Assembly: GCA_001897075.1 (NCBI GenBank)
Contig: MKRZ01000135.1
Span: 43,674 to 95,769 of the forward strand
Origin: Mesorhizobium sp. 61-13
Lineage (GTDB): Bacteria > Pseudomonadota > Alphaproteobacteria > Rhizobiales > Rhizobiaceae
DNA: 52,096 nucleotides
Reading direction: 5' to 3'
In this document: in pieces, positions 20,365 to 28,451 of the stretch
How the letters are laid out: each line of letters opens with the position of its first letter
Position numbering within the stretch: the stretch's first letter is position 1
The notes under the pieces: generated by a model
Database searches by the model: none
What the model was told of the DNA's origin: nothing
The model's input: the letters and a program-made list of their open reading frames with translations, nothing else
Program-made: the position numbers and the translations under genes

Positions 20365-20393
20365 TTCGGTTAACTTCTCGTTAACTCTATATT
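20365..20393 (+). promoter_or_regulatory. Putative repABC promoter with paired GTTAAC operator
   Basis: A possible -35 TTCGGT (20365-20370) and -10 TATATT (20388-20393) are separated by 17 bp. Between them lie two GTTAAC palindromes (20369-20374, 20380-20385) whose starts are 11 bp apart, one helical turn. Repeats overlapping a rep promoter are typical of the site where RepA (with RepB) represses its own operon. The assignment rests on position and spacing only. Confidence 0.5.
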
Positions 20394-20469
20394 CGTTGCT
20401 CATTGGAGAGAATCGTGCGTAAGTTCCGAGACGGAAAGAGCGCGTCTGACGCTCTAAAAGCGTCTGGAA

Positions 20470-21696
20470 GTGAGAGAAACATTGGAACCCGTGGCTCGCG
20501 TACAATCGATGGAAAGCACATCTGCTAGGATTACACGCCGGGCGGACGCGCTTTCGTCGCGATTGAGAGCGGTCGGCGAGCGGGTATTTCCACCGACAGC
20601 TCAGAAATCTCTCAGATCGTTCACCTCCGGAGAAGTGGCACAGATTGTGGGGGTATCCGATGGATATTTGCGGCAACTGTCGCTCGACGGGCTTGGTCCC
20701 AACCCTGAGATTGGTCCCAGCGGCCGGCGGTCCTACACTCTGCAACAGGTCAATGAATTGCGACGCTATCTAGCGTCTACCCGGCCAAAGGAAGCGCTGA
20801 AGTTTTGGCCGCAGCGACGTAGTGCTGACAAGCTCCAAGTTATCACGGTAGCAAACTTCAAAGGCGGGTCAGCGAAGACGACGACCTCACTCTATCTCGC
20901 GCAAGGGCTTGCGCTGCAGGGATACCGTGTCCTTGCGATCGATCTTGACCCTCAGGCCTCGTTATCATCGATGTTTGGTTTGCAGCCAGAGTTCGATATC
21001 GGCGAGAATGCAACGCTTTACGGTGCTATTCGGTACGACGATGAACGCGTCCCAATGCGTGATGTTGTACGTCCGACCTACTTCACAGGTATCAGTATTG
21101 TACCCGGGAATCTCGAACTCATGGAATTCGAGCATCAGACGCCACGGTTTATGATGGAAAGCCGCGGTCGGCCCGAGGAGCTTTTCTTCCGACGCGTGGC
21201 ACGAGCAATAAGCGAAGTCGATACAGACTACGACGTGGTTGTAATTGATTGCCCTCCCCAGCTCGGCTTTCTCACCATGGGCGCCTTGAATGCCGCCACC
21301 GGAATGATCGTCACGGTTCACCCGCAGATGGTGGACGTTGCGTCGATGAGTCAGTTCCTTCTGATGACGTCTGACTTGATTGGCGTCATCGAAGACGCCG
21401 GCGGCCGGTTGGACTACGACTTTCTCCGCTTTCTTGTGACCCGTCACGATCCTCGAGACGTCCCTGAGCAGGAGATCGTCGCGCTCCTACGTGACGTTTT
21501 CGATAACGACGTCCTCGATGCCACCGCTTGGAAGTCGACCGCCATAGCTAATGCCGGGCTAACCAAGCAGTCACTCTTTGAACTGTCGAAAGGTGCTGTC
21601 GGTAGGTCGGTCTATGATCGCGCGATGGAGTCTATCACCGGCGTCAACGTTGAGATTATTGAACTTATTTCGCGAGTTTGGGGGAGGTCAGGGTGA
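20470..21696 (+). CDS. repA: RepA, ParA-type partition ATPase and autorepressor
   Basis: Plasmid partition ATPase; with RepB it segregates the plasmid and represses repABC. An N-terminal helix-turn-helix region (SGEVAQIVGVSDGYLRQLSLDG) precedes the ParA fold: deviant Walker A KGGSAKTTT near residue 140, VLAIDLDPQASLS, and VVVIDCPPQLGFLT. As listed the start is GTG 20470 (408 residues). ATG 20509, giving MESTSARITRRADAL and 395 residues, is an equally plausible start; neither has a good ribosome-binding site. GTGA overlap links it to repD. Confidence 0.95.
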   Translation: MRETLEPVARVQSMESTSARITRRADALSSRLRAVGERVFPPTAQKSLRSFTSGEVAQIVGVSDGYLRQLSLDGLGPNPEIGPSGRRSYTLQQVNELRRYLASTRPKEALKFWPQRRSADKLQVITVANFKGGSAKTTTSLYLAQGLALQGYRVLAIDLDPQASLSSMFGLQPEFDIGENATLYGAIRYDDERVPMRDVVRPTYFTGISIVPGNLELMEFEHQTPRFMMESRGRPEELFFRRVARAISEVDTDYDVVVIDCPPQLGFLTMGALNAATGMIVTVHPQMVDVASMSQFLLMTSDLIGVIEDAGGRLDYDFLRFLVTRHDPRDVPEQEIVALLRDVFDNDVLDATAWKSTAIANAGLTKQSLFELSKGAVGRSVYDRAMESITGVNVEIIELISRVWGRSG

Positions 21697-21881
21697 GGAG
21701 CCTTACTCTAGATCGCCGGTTGTCCGCTGACAACAATTTGTACGTCTGGGGCCGCAGCCACCGTCCCCAGTCCGTGTTGTCACCAGACAACAAGGCTTGC
21801 CTAAGGCACGTCCGGCCCGGGTCACATATTATCAACTCTCGAGCTCTGTTCGGAATCCGGTTAGGAGGCCAGAACACATGA
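21693..21881 (+). CDS. repD: RepD-like small ORF between repA and repB
   Basis: 62-codon frame starting with GTG at 21693, overlapping the repA stop (GTGA) and ending in an ATGA overlap with repB. A GGGGAGG ribosome-binding site lies about six bases upstream. It spans both parS-like sites. Agrobacterium Ti plasmids are known to have a small repD in the same place, also carrying RepB binding sites. The product has no recognisable domain, and translation through the frame may serve mainly to couple repA to repB. Confidence 0.6.
   Translation: MRSLTLDRRLSADNNLYVWGRSHRPQSVLSPDNKACLRHVRPGSHIINSRALFGIRLGGQNT
21719..21734. promoter_or_regulatory. parS site 1
   Basis: GTTGTCCGCTGACAAC is a 16-bp inverted repeat matching the repABC parS consensus GTTNNCNGCNGNNAAC at every defined position. 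It is in the repA-repB junction, where RepB binds in Ti plasmids for partition and autorepression. Confidence 0.85.
21776..21791. promoter_or_regulatory. parS site 2
   Basis: GTTGTCACCAGACAAC is a second 16-bp inverted repeat, 57 bp from the first. Its arms GTTGTC/GACAAC match parS, but the central GC of the consensus is AC-CA-like here, so RepB affinity may be lower. Paired sites between repA and repB are known from Ti plasmids. Confidence 0.75.
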
Positions 21882-22876
21882 GTAAGCGTACGCAATCAAT
21901 TCGATCGATGTTTTCTGCTCAACCAGATGATTCATCGTCAATCGACAAGGCCTCATTGCCCCGAGTGACATCGGGCGCTGTTAAGTCTCTTAAGGAGACA
22001 TTTTCTGGCGTCGAACGAGACTATCAAGAGCTTCGGGAGAAGTTCGCTGGCGGCAGCGTGGCAATAGAAATCGACGCGGATCTTGTCGACCCTTCTCCAT
22101 TCGCGGACCGCTTTTCTGAACAGGATGCACCTTCTTTCCAAGCGCTAAAGCAGTCGCTCGCGGAGCACGGTCAGGAGATCCCGATTCTAGTTCGCGATCA
22201 CCCTACTAGCCCGGGACGATTTCAGAGTGCTTATGGGCATAGGCGTGTGCGGGCTCTTCGCGAGTTGGGACGCCCGGTCAAAGCTTACCTCCGTCCGCTT
22301 CTCGATGAGGACCTTGTTCTTGCTCAAGGGATAGAGAATTCCACCCGTGAGGATCTCAGCTTTATTGAGAGGGCCATCTTCGCTCTTAGGCTCGAGGAGG
22401 CTGGATTTCAGCGCGCGGTAGTTCAATCAGCGCTCTCAATAGATCGCGCTGAGGCCTCGAAATTAATTGCCGTCGGCAAGTCAGTTCCTCTCGATATTGT
22501 TGATGCAATCGGTCGCGCTCCGAAGGTTGGGCGTGGACGCTGGCAAATCCTCGCCGATCTCTTGCAGGGTGAGGAGGCACTTAGTCGAGTTCGCAAAGTT
22601 TTGGGGTCAGAGCGGCTCAAACAAAAAACGACGGATGATCGGTTCGTCGCTCTGCTTGCGGCTGCCAACCAGCGCCATGGGAAGTCCGTGGCACCTTCTG
22701 ATGTGATGGTCGCGCGTGACGAGGCAGGTAACGATATTGCTGTACTTCGCCAGTCAGCCAAGCATTGCCAGATCCAGATTGATCGGTCCCGTAATTCAGC
22801 TTTTGCAGAATTTCTTATGCAGAAGCTACCCGACTTATACGAAGCCTATACGAACGAAAGGAGCGAGCACGAATAA
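21878..22876 (+). CDS. repB: RepB, ParB-type centromere-binding protein
   Basis: 332-residue partner of RepA. The N-terminus MSKRTQSIRSMFSAQ is typical of rhizobial RepB. The ParB/Sulfiredoxin-like domain shows DLVDPSPFADRF, ILVRDHP and the arginine patch GHRRVRALRELG; a helix-turn-helix follows (FQRAVVQSALSIDRAEASKL). ATG 21878 has a strong TAGGAGG site eight bases upstream; the open frame extends earlier without homology. Binds the parS sites just upstream. Confidence 0.96.
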   Translation: MSKRTQSIRSMFSAQPDDSSSIDKASLPRVTSGAVKSLKETFSGVERDYQELREKFAGGSVAIEIDADLVDPSPFADRFSEQDAPSFQALKQSLAEHGQEIPILVRDHPTSPGRFQSAYGHRRVRALRELGRPVKAYLRPLLDEDLVLAQGIENSTREDLSFIERAIFALRLEEAGFQRAVVQSALSIDRAEASKLIAVGKSVPLDIVDAIGRAPKVGRGRWQILADLLQGEEALSRVRKVLGSERLKQKTTDDRFVALLAAANQRHGKSVAPSDVMVARDEAGNDIAVLRQSAKHCQIQIDRSRNSAFAEFLMQKLPDLYEAYTNERSEHE

Positions 22877-22907
22877 GGAAGGGCTGTCGCCCTAATAGAG
22901 CAACCAG

Positions 22908-22960
22908 CAAAAGAAAAAGGCCCCCGAAACAGCGTCCGGAAGCCCTTCTCAACGTGTGGT
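22908..22960 (-). ncRNA. Countertranscribed RNA (ctRNA/RepE), repABC incompatibility RNA
   Basis: Antisense RNA expected in every repABC repB-repC gap, transcribed opposite to repC, limiting RepC synthesis and setting copy number and incompatibility. The minus strand has -35 TTGACT and -10 GATTCT 17 bp apart just upstream, and a GC-rich hairpin followed by TTTTT at the end. The RNA would be about 50 nt. The ends are estimates from promoter and terminator. Confidence 0.75.
22918..22945 (-). terminator. Intrinsic terminator of the ctRNA
   Basis: On the minus strand a 9-bp stem (GGGCTTCCG with CGGGGGCCT, two or three G-U pairs) closes a ten-base loop and is followed by CTTTTTC. The same hairpin is the conserved ctRNA element of repABC plasmids. 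Confidence 0.7.
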
Positions 22961-22966
22961 AACGTG

Positions 22967-22995
22967 AGAATCGCACTTCCAGGAATCGCAGTCAA
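22967..22995 (-). promoter_or_regulatory. ctRNA promoter
   Basis: Minus-strand -35 TTGACT (22995-22990) and -10 GATTCT (22972-22967) with a 17-bp spacer. Placed to start a short transcript that ends at the hairpin 22918-22945. The -35 is near consensus; the -10 is weak by E. coli standards, as often in alphaproteobacteria. Confidence 0.6.
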
Positions 22996-23060
22996 GACCT
23001 CTCTTGGTCAGCGTCGTTGTGGCGAGCGGATTTCTTTTGCCTGAACACAGGTGAGAGACA

Positions 23061-24383
23061 ATGGAAATGCATATCTCGACGACGCCCTTTGGGCGGCGGC
23101 CGATGACGCTTGGCATGTTGTCAAGTCAGATGGCCGCAAAGGCAATGCCCGAGGAGGCAGCCGTTCACAAGTGGCACGTCTTCCAGCATATCAAGGAAGC
23201 ACGCCTGCCTCTTGGAGCGACGGATAGGGCGCTGGCGATCCTGCACGCGCTGCTTTCGTTTCACCCGGAGACCACCCTCCAGGGTGATGGTGAGCTGATT
23301 GTCTGGCCCTCGAATGAACAGCTGATGGCGCGCGCCAACGGGATGTCTGCGACAACGCTGCGCCGGCACCTCGGCGTGCTAGTGGATTGCGGCATCATCA
23401 TTCGCAGGGACAGCCCGAACGGCAAGCGCTTTGCCCGTAAGGGGCGGGGCGGAGAGATCGAGCAGGCCTATGGCTTCGATCTGTCGCCGATCGTCGCGCG
23501 TGCGGAGGAATACAAGTCCCTGGCAGAGGCGGTACAGACTGAGAAGAAAGCGTTCCGCGTCGTCAAGGAGCGGTTGACCCTTCTGCGTCGGGACATCGTC
23601 AAGATGATAGAGACCGGCATTGAGGAGGGCGTTCCAGCCAACTGGGGCAGCGTACACCTGACCTACCAGGGCATTGTCAGCCAGATCCCGCGCACGGCAC
23701 CACGCCAGGTTCTCGAAGCGATCTCGGAGGAACTTGAAAGCTTGTGGCATGAAGTGCGTGGAGCATTGGAAACATTCACTAAAACACAGAATATGGACGC
23801 CAATGAGTCCCATTCCGGATGTCACATACAGAATTCAAAACCAGACTCTAAATCTGAATCTGAACAGGGCTACCGAAATAAGAATGAAGCGGGCGGCAGC
23901 GGCGCGGAAACCGACAACGTTCGGAGTTTGCCAAGACGGGAGTTGCCCTTGGGGATCGTGCTGGATGCCTGCCCAAATCTGCTGTGGTTGATGAAGGACG
24001 GTCAAATCCGGCACTGGCGCGACTTGCTGGCCGCTGCTGAATTGGCCCGGCCGCAACTCGGGATTAGCCCAAGCGCCTGGAGCGAGGCCCGCGAAATATT
24101 GGGCGAACAGCAGGCCGCAATCACGCTGGCGGGTATTTATCAGCGATCCGACCAGATCAACAATGCCGGCGGCTATCTCCGCAGTCTGACCGAGCGGGCG
24201 AGGGATGGTAAATTCTCAGCCCGGCCGATGATCATGGCCCTCTTGCGCGCAAAACTCGATGCCTCGAAAGACGCGTCCGACGTCGTAGAGCCCGGAAGCT
24301 TCGCACGAGGAAGGGACAAGGGCGAGGGCGGTTTACTGGTCAGCGAGACGTTGAAGGCAACCCTTCGAAGATCCGATGCGTAA
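23061..24383 (+). CDS. repC: RepC, replication initiator
   Basis: 440-residue initiator essential for repABC replication. The N-terminal domain (about 20-250) carries a helix-turn-helix region around WPSNEQLMARANGMSATTLRRHLGVLVDCGIIIRRDSPNG. A variable linker (about 250-300) coincides with an AT-rich stretch thought to be oriV. The C-terminal domain (about 300-410) includes ACPNLLWLMKDGQIRHW and GISPSAWSEAREILGEQQAA. Translation is controlled by the ctRNA encoded on the other strand just upstream. Confidence 0.97.
   Translation: MEMHISTTPFGRRPMTLGMLSSQMAAKAMPEEAAVHKWHVFQHIKEARLPLGATDRALAILHALLSFHPETTLQGDGELIVWPSNEQLMARANGMSATTLRRHLGVLVDCGIIIRRDSPNGKRFARKGRGGEIEQAYGFDLSPIVARAEEYKSLAEAVQTEKKAFRVVKERLTLLRRDIVKMIETGIEEGVPANWGSVHLTYQGIVSQIPRTAPRQVLEAISEELESLWHEVRGALETFTKTQNMDANESHSGCHIQNSKPDSKSESEQGYRNKNEAGGSGAETDNVRSLPRRELPLGIVLDACPNLLWLMKDGQIRHWRDLLAAAELARPQLGISPSAWSEAREILGEQQAAITLAGIYQRSDQINNAGGYLRSLTERARDGKFSARPMIMALLRAKLDASKDASDVVEPGSFARGRDKGEGGLLVSETLKATLRRSDA
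23780..23885. other. Putative oriV: AT-rich segment inside repC
   Basis: This segment is clearly richer in A and T than its surroundings and holds short repeats such as CTAAATCTGAATCTGAA near 23847-23863. In repABC plasmids oriV has been mapped inside repC, in an AT-rich stretch of this kind. The limits given are approximate. Confidence 0.55.
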
Positions 24384-24509
24384 GCACGTACTGATGGCTC
24401 CGCTGATCGTCATGTCGAACCATGCAGCCGTCTCGAATGGATGGAAACGGGTGGACAAACGGTGCCTTGCTCACCATAGTCAATGGGTGGAAATGGATGG
24501 ATCAATAGA

Positions 24510-25562
24510 ATGGCGCTGAATGCCTCAACGCTTCACATTACGCCCGAGATATTGTCGCTGATCGCGGAGATCGACGAATTCAAGGGTGCGTGGCGCTCAA
24601 TCGGACGGATCGCGCCGGAACGCTTGTCCAGCCTGCGACGCGTGGCCACGATCGAAAGCATCGGGTCCTCGACCCGCATCGAGGGCGCGCGGCTCAGCGA
24701 CAGGGAAGTGGAAAGCTTGCTGGCGAATATCCGGATCGGCTCGTTCGCAACGCGTGACGAGCAGGAGGTAGCCGGTTACGCCGACGTCATGGAGTCGATC
24801 TTCGGCGTCTATGATGCAATTCCCCTGAAAGAGAGCCACATTCAGCAGCTTCATCGGGATCTGCTGGCCTATTCCAGCAAGGATGAGCGTCATCGTGGCT
24901 CATACAAGGTCTTGGCCAATCATGTCGAAGCCTTTGATGAAGAGGGCAAAAGCCTGGGTGTGGTGTTCGAAACTGCGACGCCGTTCGACACGCCACAGCG
25001 CATGGCCGAGTTGGTCGCATGGGTGGCGTCGGAGGAAGAGAATGGCACGCTCCATCCTTTGCTGGTCATCGCGATCTTCGTCGTGGTGGTTCTCGAGATC
25101 CATCCCTTTCAGGATGGCAACGGTCGCTTGTCACGGGTCCTGACCACGCTTCTCTTATTGCGGGCTGGTTATGCTTACGTCCCTTACAGCTCTCTGGAAA
25201 GCGTCATCGAGCAGAGCAAGGACAGCTACTATTTGGCCCTGCGGCGCACCCAAAGGACAATCCGCTCCGATACGCCCGACTGGAATCCGTGGCTGGAGTT
25301 CTTTTTGCGTGCGATGCAGCGGCAGAAGGAGCGGCTCGAGAAGAAGATGGAACGCGAGCGGGTGATGGTTGCCGCACTTCCCGAACTGTCCGTCCTAATC
25401 CTCGAACTGGTTCGCGAACACGGCAGGGTTACGATTTCCGAGATTGTGAGAGTGAGCGGGATCAGCCGCAACACGGTCAAGGATCACCTCAAGTCTCTTG
25501 CCGAGCAAGGTCATTTGCAATTGCATGGTGCAGGCCGCGGTGCCTGGTACGGCCTTCCTTGA
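24510..25562 (+). CDS. Fic-family protein (class II, self-inhibited AMPylator-like)
   Basis: 350-residue Fic protein, expected to transfer AMP or another nucleotide part to a target hydroxyl. The catalytic loop HPFQDGNGRLSR is complete (residues about 203-214), including the His and the GNGR phosphate loop. An N-terminal inhibitory motif STRIEG (S/TxxxEG/N) near 55-60 marks it as class II, so it may be self-inhibited rather than paired with an antitoxin. The C-terminus is a winged helix (VTISEIVRVSGISRNTVKDHL). Start: ATG 24510 (MALNASTLHI) is preferred over ATG 24483. No partner gene is adjacent; target unknown. Confidence 0.9.
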   Translation: MALNASTLHITPEILSLIAEIDEFKGAWRSIGRIAPERLSSLRRVATIESIGSSTRIEGARLSDREVESLLANIRIGSFATRDEQEVAGYADVMESIFGVYDAIPLKESHIQQLHRDLLAYSSKDERHRGSYKVLANHVEAFDEEGKSLGVVFETATPFDTPQRMAELVAWVASEEENGTLHPLLVIAIFVVVVLEIHPFQDGNGRLSRVLTTLLLLRAGYAYVPYSSLESVIEQSKDSYYLALRRTQRTIRSDTPDWNPWLEFFLRAMQRQKERLEKKMERERVMVAALPELSVLILELVREHGRVTISEIVRVSGISRNTVKDHLKSLAEQGHLQLHGAGRGAWYGLP

Positions 25563-25599
25563 CGAAAAGGTTTCGACATAGACCAGGCGGGGGGCATTT

Positions 25600-26697
25600 C
25601 TACAGCCCGCTTGCCTTGGTGAGATTGACGCGAAACCGATCGCGGCGGCGCTGGTATTTACGGGTCATTTCGGCGGAGGCGTGGCCGAGCTGCTTTTGCA
25701 CATAGCGCTCATCGACTTCCGCCGATGAAGCAAGCCCGGCACGCAGCGAGTGGCCTGAGAATTTTGCTGCCCGTTCGCCCTCCGAAAAATCACCGCGCAC
25801 GCCGGCAGCGAGTGCTGAGCGTTTGACCAGGCGAGCGATCTCCTGGTCGTTGAGCCGCTCGGCGCCAACGGCCTTGCCTTGCCCGGTAACGCGGCGGAAC
25901 AGCGGGCCGTGGGCGATGCGCGCGAACTTGAGCCAGGTTTCGAGCGCCACCACCGGGCAGGTGGCGTCCGCCGAGCCACGACCGATTTCGACCTCACGCC
26001 AACCAGTCTTGCCGCGCAACGTGACCAGGATGCCCTTGTCCAAAACCTCGATCCAGCCGCGACCGTCCTCGGTCTGGTCGCGGCTGCAGTCCAGGCCGGT
26101 GATCTCGGAACGGCGCAACCCGCCGGCAAAGCCGAGCAGCAGCATGGCGCGGTCGCGCAGGCCGCGTAAGGTGCCGCGGTCGAGCGTTTCCAGCATGGCA
26201 ATCAAATCCTCAGGCAGGATCGCTTCCTTCTGCCGGGGAGGGGAGGCGTGTTTGTTGCGAATGCCAGCCATCACCGTCGCGATATGCCGATCCTTGCGGT
26301 CGAGCGGCTGGCCACGCTGCGTGTAGTTCCAGGAGAGCGAGGACAGCCGACGTTCGATCGTCGATACTGAGTTCGGCTTCTTGTCGCCGGTCACCGTGCC
26401 CGAAGCGCACGCGGTGATGTAGAGGCCGACAGTCTGAGGGTCAGGCGGCGTCGCTTCAAGATTCTGCCGCCGGCACCAGGCGCAAAAATGCTTCCAGTCG
26501 GCGGCGTAGGCACGGCGTGTGTTGGCGGAACTGGCCGCCTCGACGTAATCGCGCGCGCGGTCCGCAAGCTTTTCCAGTGACGCCGAAAGGGGAGGGGAGG
26601 GGGCTTTGGCCTGCACGACCCCCATCTCCATCACGACATCAATAATGTCGGGCAGATCGCCGGCGTCGGTATCAGATGGGTTTTCAGACTGGTTCAT
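25600..26697 (-). CDS. Tyrosine recombinase/integrase
   Basis: Phage-integrase-family recombinase with an N-terminal SAM-like core-binding domain (SSANTRRAYAADWKHFCAWC) and a C-terminal catalytic domain. The catalytic residues are visible: Arg in GGLRRSEITGLD, His-Arg in HSLRAGLAS, His in QLGHAS, and the nucleophile Tyr in TRKYQRRRD. ATG 26697 gives 365 residues (MNQSENPSDTDAGDLPD); the frame stays open to 26874. Related proteins are common on rhizobial plasmids near rep genes, perhaps for multimer resolution or cointegrate formation; no attachment site was recognised. Confidence 0.9.
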   Translation of the reverse strand: MNQSENPSDTDAGDLPDIIDVVMEMGVVQAKAPSPPLSASLEKLADRARDYVEAASSANTRRAYAADWKHFCAWCRRQNLEATPPDPQTVGLYITACASGTVTGDKKPNSVSTIERRLSSLSWNYTQRGQPLDRKDRHIATVMAGIRNKHASPPRQKEAILPEDLIAMLETLDRGTLRGLRDRAMLLLGFAGGLRRSEITGLDCSRDQTEDGRGWIEVLDKGILVTLRGKTGWREVEIGRGSADATCPVVALETWLKFARIAHGPLFRRVTGQGKAVGAERLNDQEIARLVKRSALAAGVRGDFSEGERAAKFSGHSLRAGLASSAEVDERYVQKQLGHASAEMTRKYQRRRDRFRVNLTKASGL

Positions 26698-27067
26698 GAT
26701 TACAGGAGCGGGGCCCGTCGCCTCAAGATTTCCTCGGAAAGCAATTTCCGCCGCCCCAGTGTATGACAACGCAGACGGAATGTGAATCGCCATGGAAAGC
26801 CCGGTCACCGCCCGCATTGCCGTCGAACCTCTCGCTTCCCCAGATGCTAACTTTCTACATGACCGAAAGGGCATTCAAGACCGTCTCGTTTGCCAGGGCA
26901 GAGCGCTAGCGCTTTCCAACAACGAGCGATAGGCGGCTCTGTGGTCGACGGGAAGTTCGGTTCCGCATGTTTGCGGCCATCTGGAGCCCATGACGATCGT
27001 TTCGGAGCGGCTTTTTCCCAATGCAGAAAATACGGATATCCGATCCGGGTGGAAACGCCACGTAGAG
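26698..27067. other. Intergenic region upstream of the integrase gene
   Basis: 370 bp with no gene I can support. It should carry the integrase promoter. A perfect 12-bp palindrome AGCGCTAGCGCT lies at 26902-26913. It could be a regulator or recombinase site, but nothing else supports that. Confidence 0.45.
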
Positions 27068-27673
27068 TTACCAATTGGGATCGGGCCATTCTGCGTTGGC
27101 CCACGACGCCAGTTCTCCAGGAGAAACCAAATTCTTCTCTCCTCGCTGAAGACGGAGCGCATAGTAGCTGTCGTACAGCGGATCAAAGCTGGTCAGAAGC
27201 TGAAGAAATTTTTGCTTTCGCTCAGCCTTTGTCCAGGAACAGAAGATTGCGCCCCGGCACCGGAGCATGTCGAAGACGTCGGGGTGTGCCGGGTTGATAC
27301 CTTGCCAACCAGTGACCAGGCCTTTTCCCTGTGCTTGAAAATCCTCGTGAAGGGCGTCCTCGATAATTGCTTCCAGCGCGTAGGTGATGGCCTGGGCCTT
27401 GGTTGCATGGTCGAGATAGGCGAGAGAATACCGCAGCATCCTTTGTTGAAGCAGCAGAACCGGCCACAGAATCTTTACGCCATAACGGACGCCGATCTCC
27501 TCGTAATTCTTGGGCGGCTTGAGGATTTCACGTTGGCGCTCGTATGCCTTGCGGACATCGTACGCCAGGCCAAGGAACATGCCTTCCTTGTCACGAACGA
27601 GAGGCGATCGTTCATTGACGTCGTGGAGAACCTCATGCAGCCAGCGGAGAGAGGTATGGTCGCCAATCAGCAT
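27068..27673 (-). CDS. DUF6904-like protein, 5' end probably frameshifted
   Basis: 201-residue frame of unknown function. It resembles what I recall of DUF6904 proteins: GDHTSLRWLHEVLHDVNE near the N-terminus, KEGMFLGLAYDVRKAYE, GVKILWPVLLLQQRMLRY, and a C-terminal WANAEWPDPNW. The ATG at 27673 has no ribosome-binding site. Upstream, another frame starts at TTG 27711 behind a strong GGGAGAGG site and reads LLSYRLLNNLPA, which looks like the missing N-terminus, so a frameshift near 27677-27688 is suspected. It lies downstream of vapC on the same strand. Confidence 0.6.
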   Translation of the reverse strand: MLIGDHTSLRWLHEVLHDVNERSPLVRDKEGMFLGLAYDVRKAYERQREILKPPKNYEEIGVRYGVKILWPVLLLQQRMLRYSLAYLDHATKAQAITYALEAIIEDALHEDFQAQGKGLVTGWQGINPAHPDVFDMLRCRGAIFCSWTKAERKQKFLQLLTSFDPLYDSYYALRLQRGEKNLVSPGELASWANAEWPDPNW

Positions 27674-27765
27674 GATGCCGGCAGGTTATTCAGCAGGCGA
27701 TATGAAAGCAACCCAATCCTCTCCCTTTGCCAGTTCCCCCGAACCGATCTGCAGCGCAGGACGGT

Positions 27766-28188
27766 TCACGATGTCCACGGATTGTAGAGATCGATTCCGA
27801 AGCCATCGAAATCCTTTATGTTGCGCGTCGCAATGGTGAGACCTTGCGAGATGGCGGTGGCGCCGATCAAGCCGTCCATCGACGACAGACCGCGGCCGCG
27901 GTGCTTCGCAAGGCCCATCAAATCTCCCCAGGCCAGAGCTACAGCCTCGTTGATATGCAAAACCCTCTGGTCGAAGCGTTGTGGCAGCTCCCGTGCAAGC
28001 CATTCGGCCAGCGCATCGCGTCGCCGCCCTTCGTCCATGAGGGCTACGCCGCGCCGAATTTCGGCGATCGACACCACACTGATGAACGTTTGGTCCTCGT
28101 CAAGCCCATCCAACCATCCCAGAACGCGTTTGTCGGGAGCGGGTCTTGTGACCTCCGATAGGACGTTGGTGTCAAGGAGGAGCCTCAC
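27766..28188 (-). CDS. vapC: VapC-type PIN-domain toxin
   Basis: 140-residue PIN-domain ribonuclease toxin. The metal-binding acidic residues of the family are present: Asp6 in LLLDTNVLSE, Glu in SIAEIRRG near 43, Asp in SSMDGLIGATA near 104, and Asp in TRNIKDFDGFG. Members cleave tRNA or other RNA when released by the antitoxin. Coupled by an ATGA overlap to vapB upstream. Confidence 0.93.
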   Translation of the reverse strand: MRLLLDTNVLSEVTRPAPDKRVLGWLDGLDEDQTFISVVSIAEIRRGVALMDEGRRRDALAEWLARELPQRFDQRVLHINEAVALAWGDLMGLAKHRGRGLSSMDGLIGATAISQGLTIATRNIKDFDGFGIDLYNPWTS

Positions 28189-28451
28189 AGCGATAGATCA
28201 CGCGGCTCGTCGCGCAGTCGTTCAACGTCCAGATCGAGGCCCCGCAGCGGGGAATCCAGCAAGAACTGCGCGAGGGTACCCTTGCGGGTGGTTTTCCGCT
28301 CCCATTCCTCGGCCGACACGACGACAACACTCGGCTTGCCGTTTCGCGTGATCGTTTGTGGGGAAGACTGCGCGCGCTCGATAACCTGCGAAAGCCGGGC
28401 TTTTGCGCTTGCGACAGTCCAATTGGTGTCGTCTTTAGATGCAGACAGCAT
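28185..28451 (-). CDS. vapB: Phd/YefM-type antitoxin paired with VapC
   Basis: 88-residue antitoxin. The N-terminal Phd/YefM DNA-binding part reads TVASAKARLSQVIERAQSSP with QTITRNGKPSVVVVSAEEWE; the acidic C-terminus (GLDLDVERLRDEP) should bind the toxin. ATG 28451 is preferred because GGAGG lies five bases upstream; in-frame ATG 28463 and GTG 28487 are less likely. First gene of the toxin-antitoxin operon. Confidence 0.9.
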   Translation of the reverse strand: MLSASKDDTNWTVASAKARLSQVIERAQSSPQTITRNGKPSVVVVSAEEWERKTTRKGTLAQFLLDSPLRGLDLDVERLRDEPRDLSL

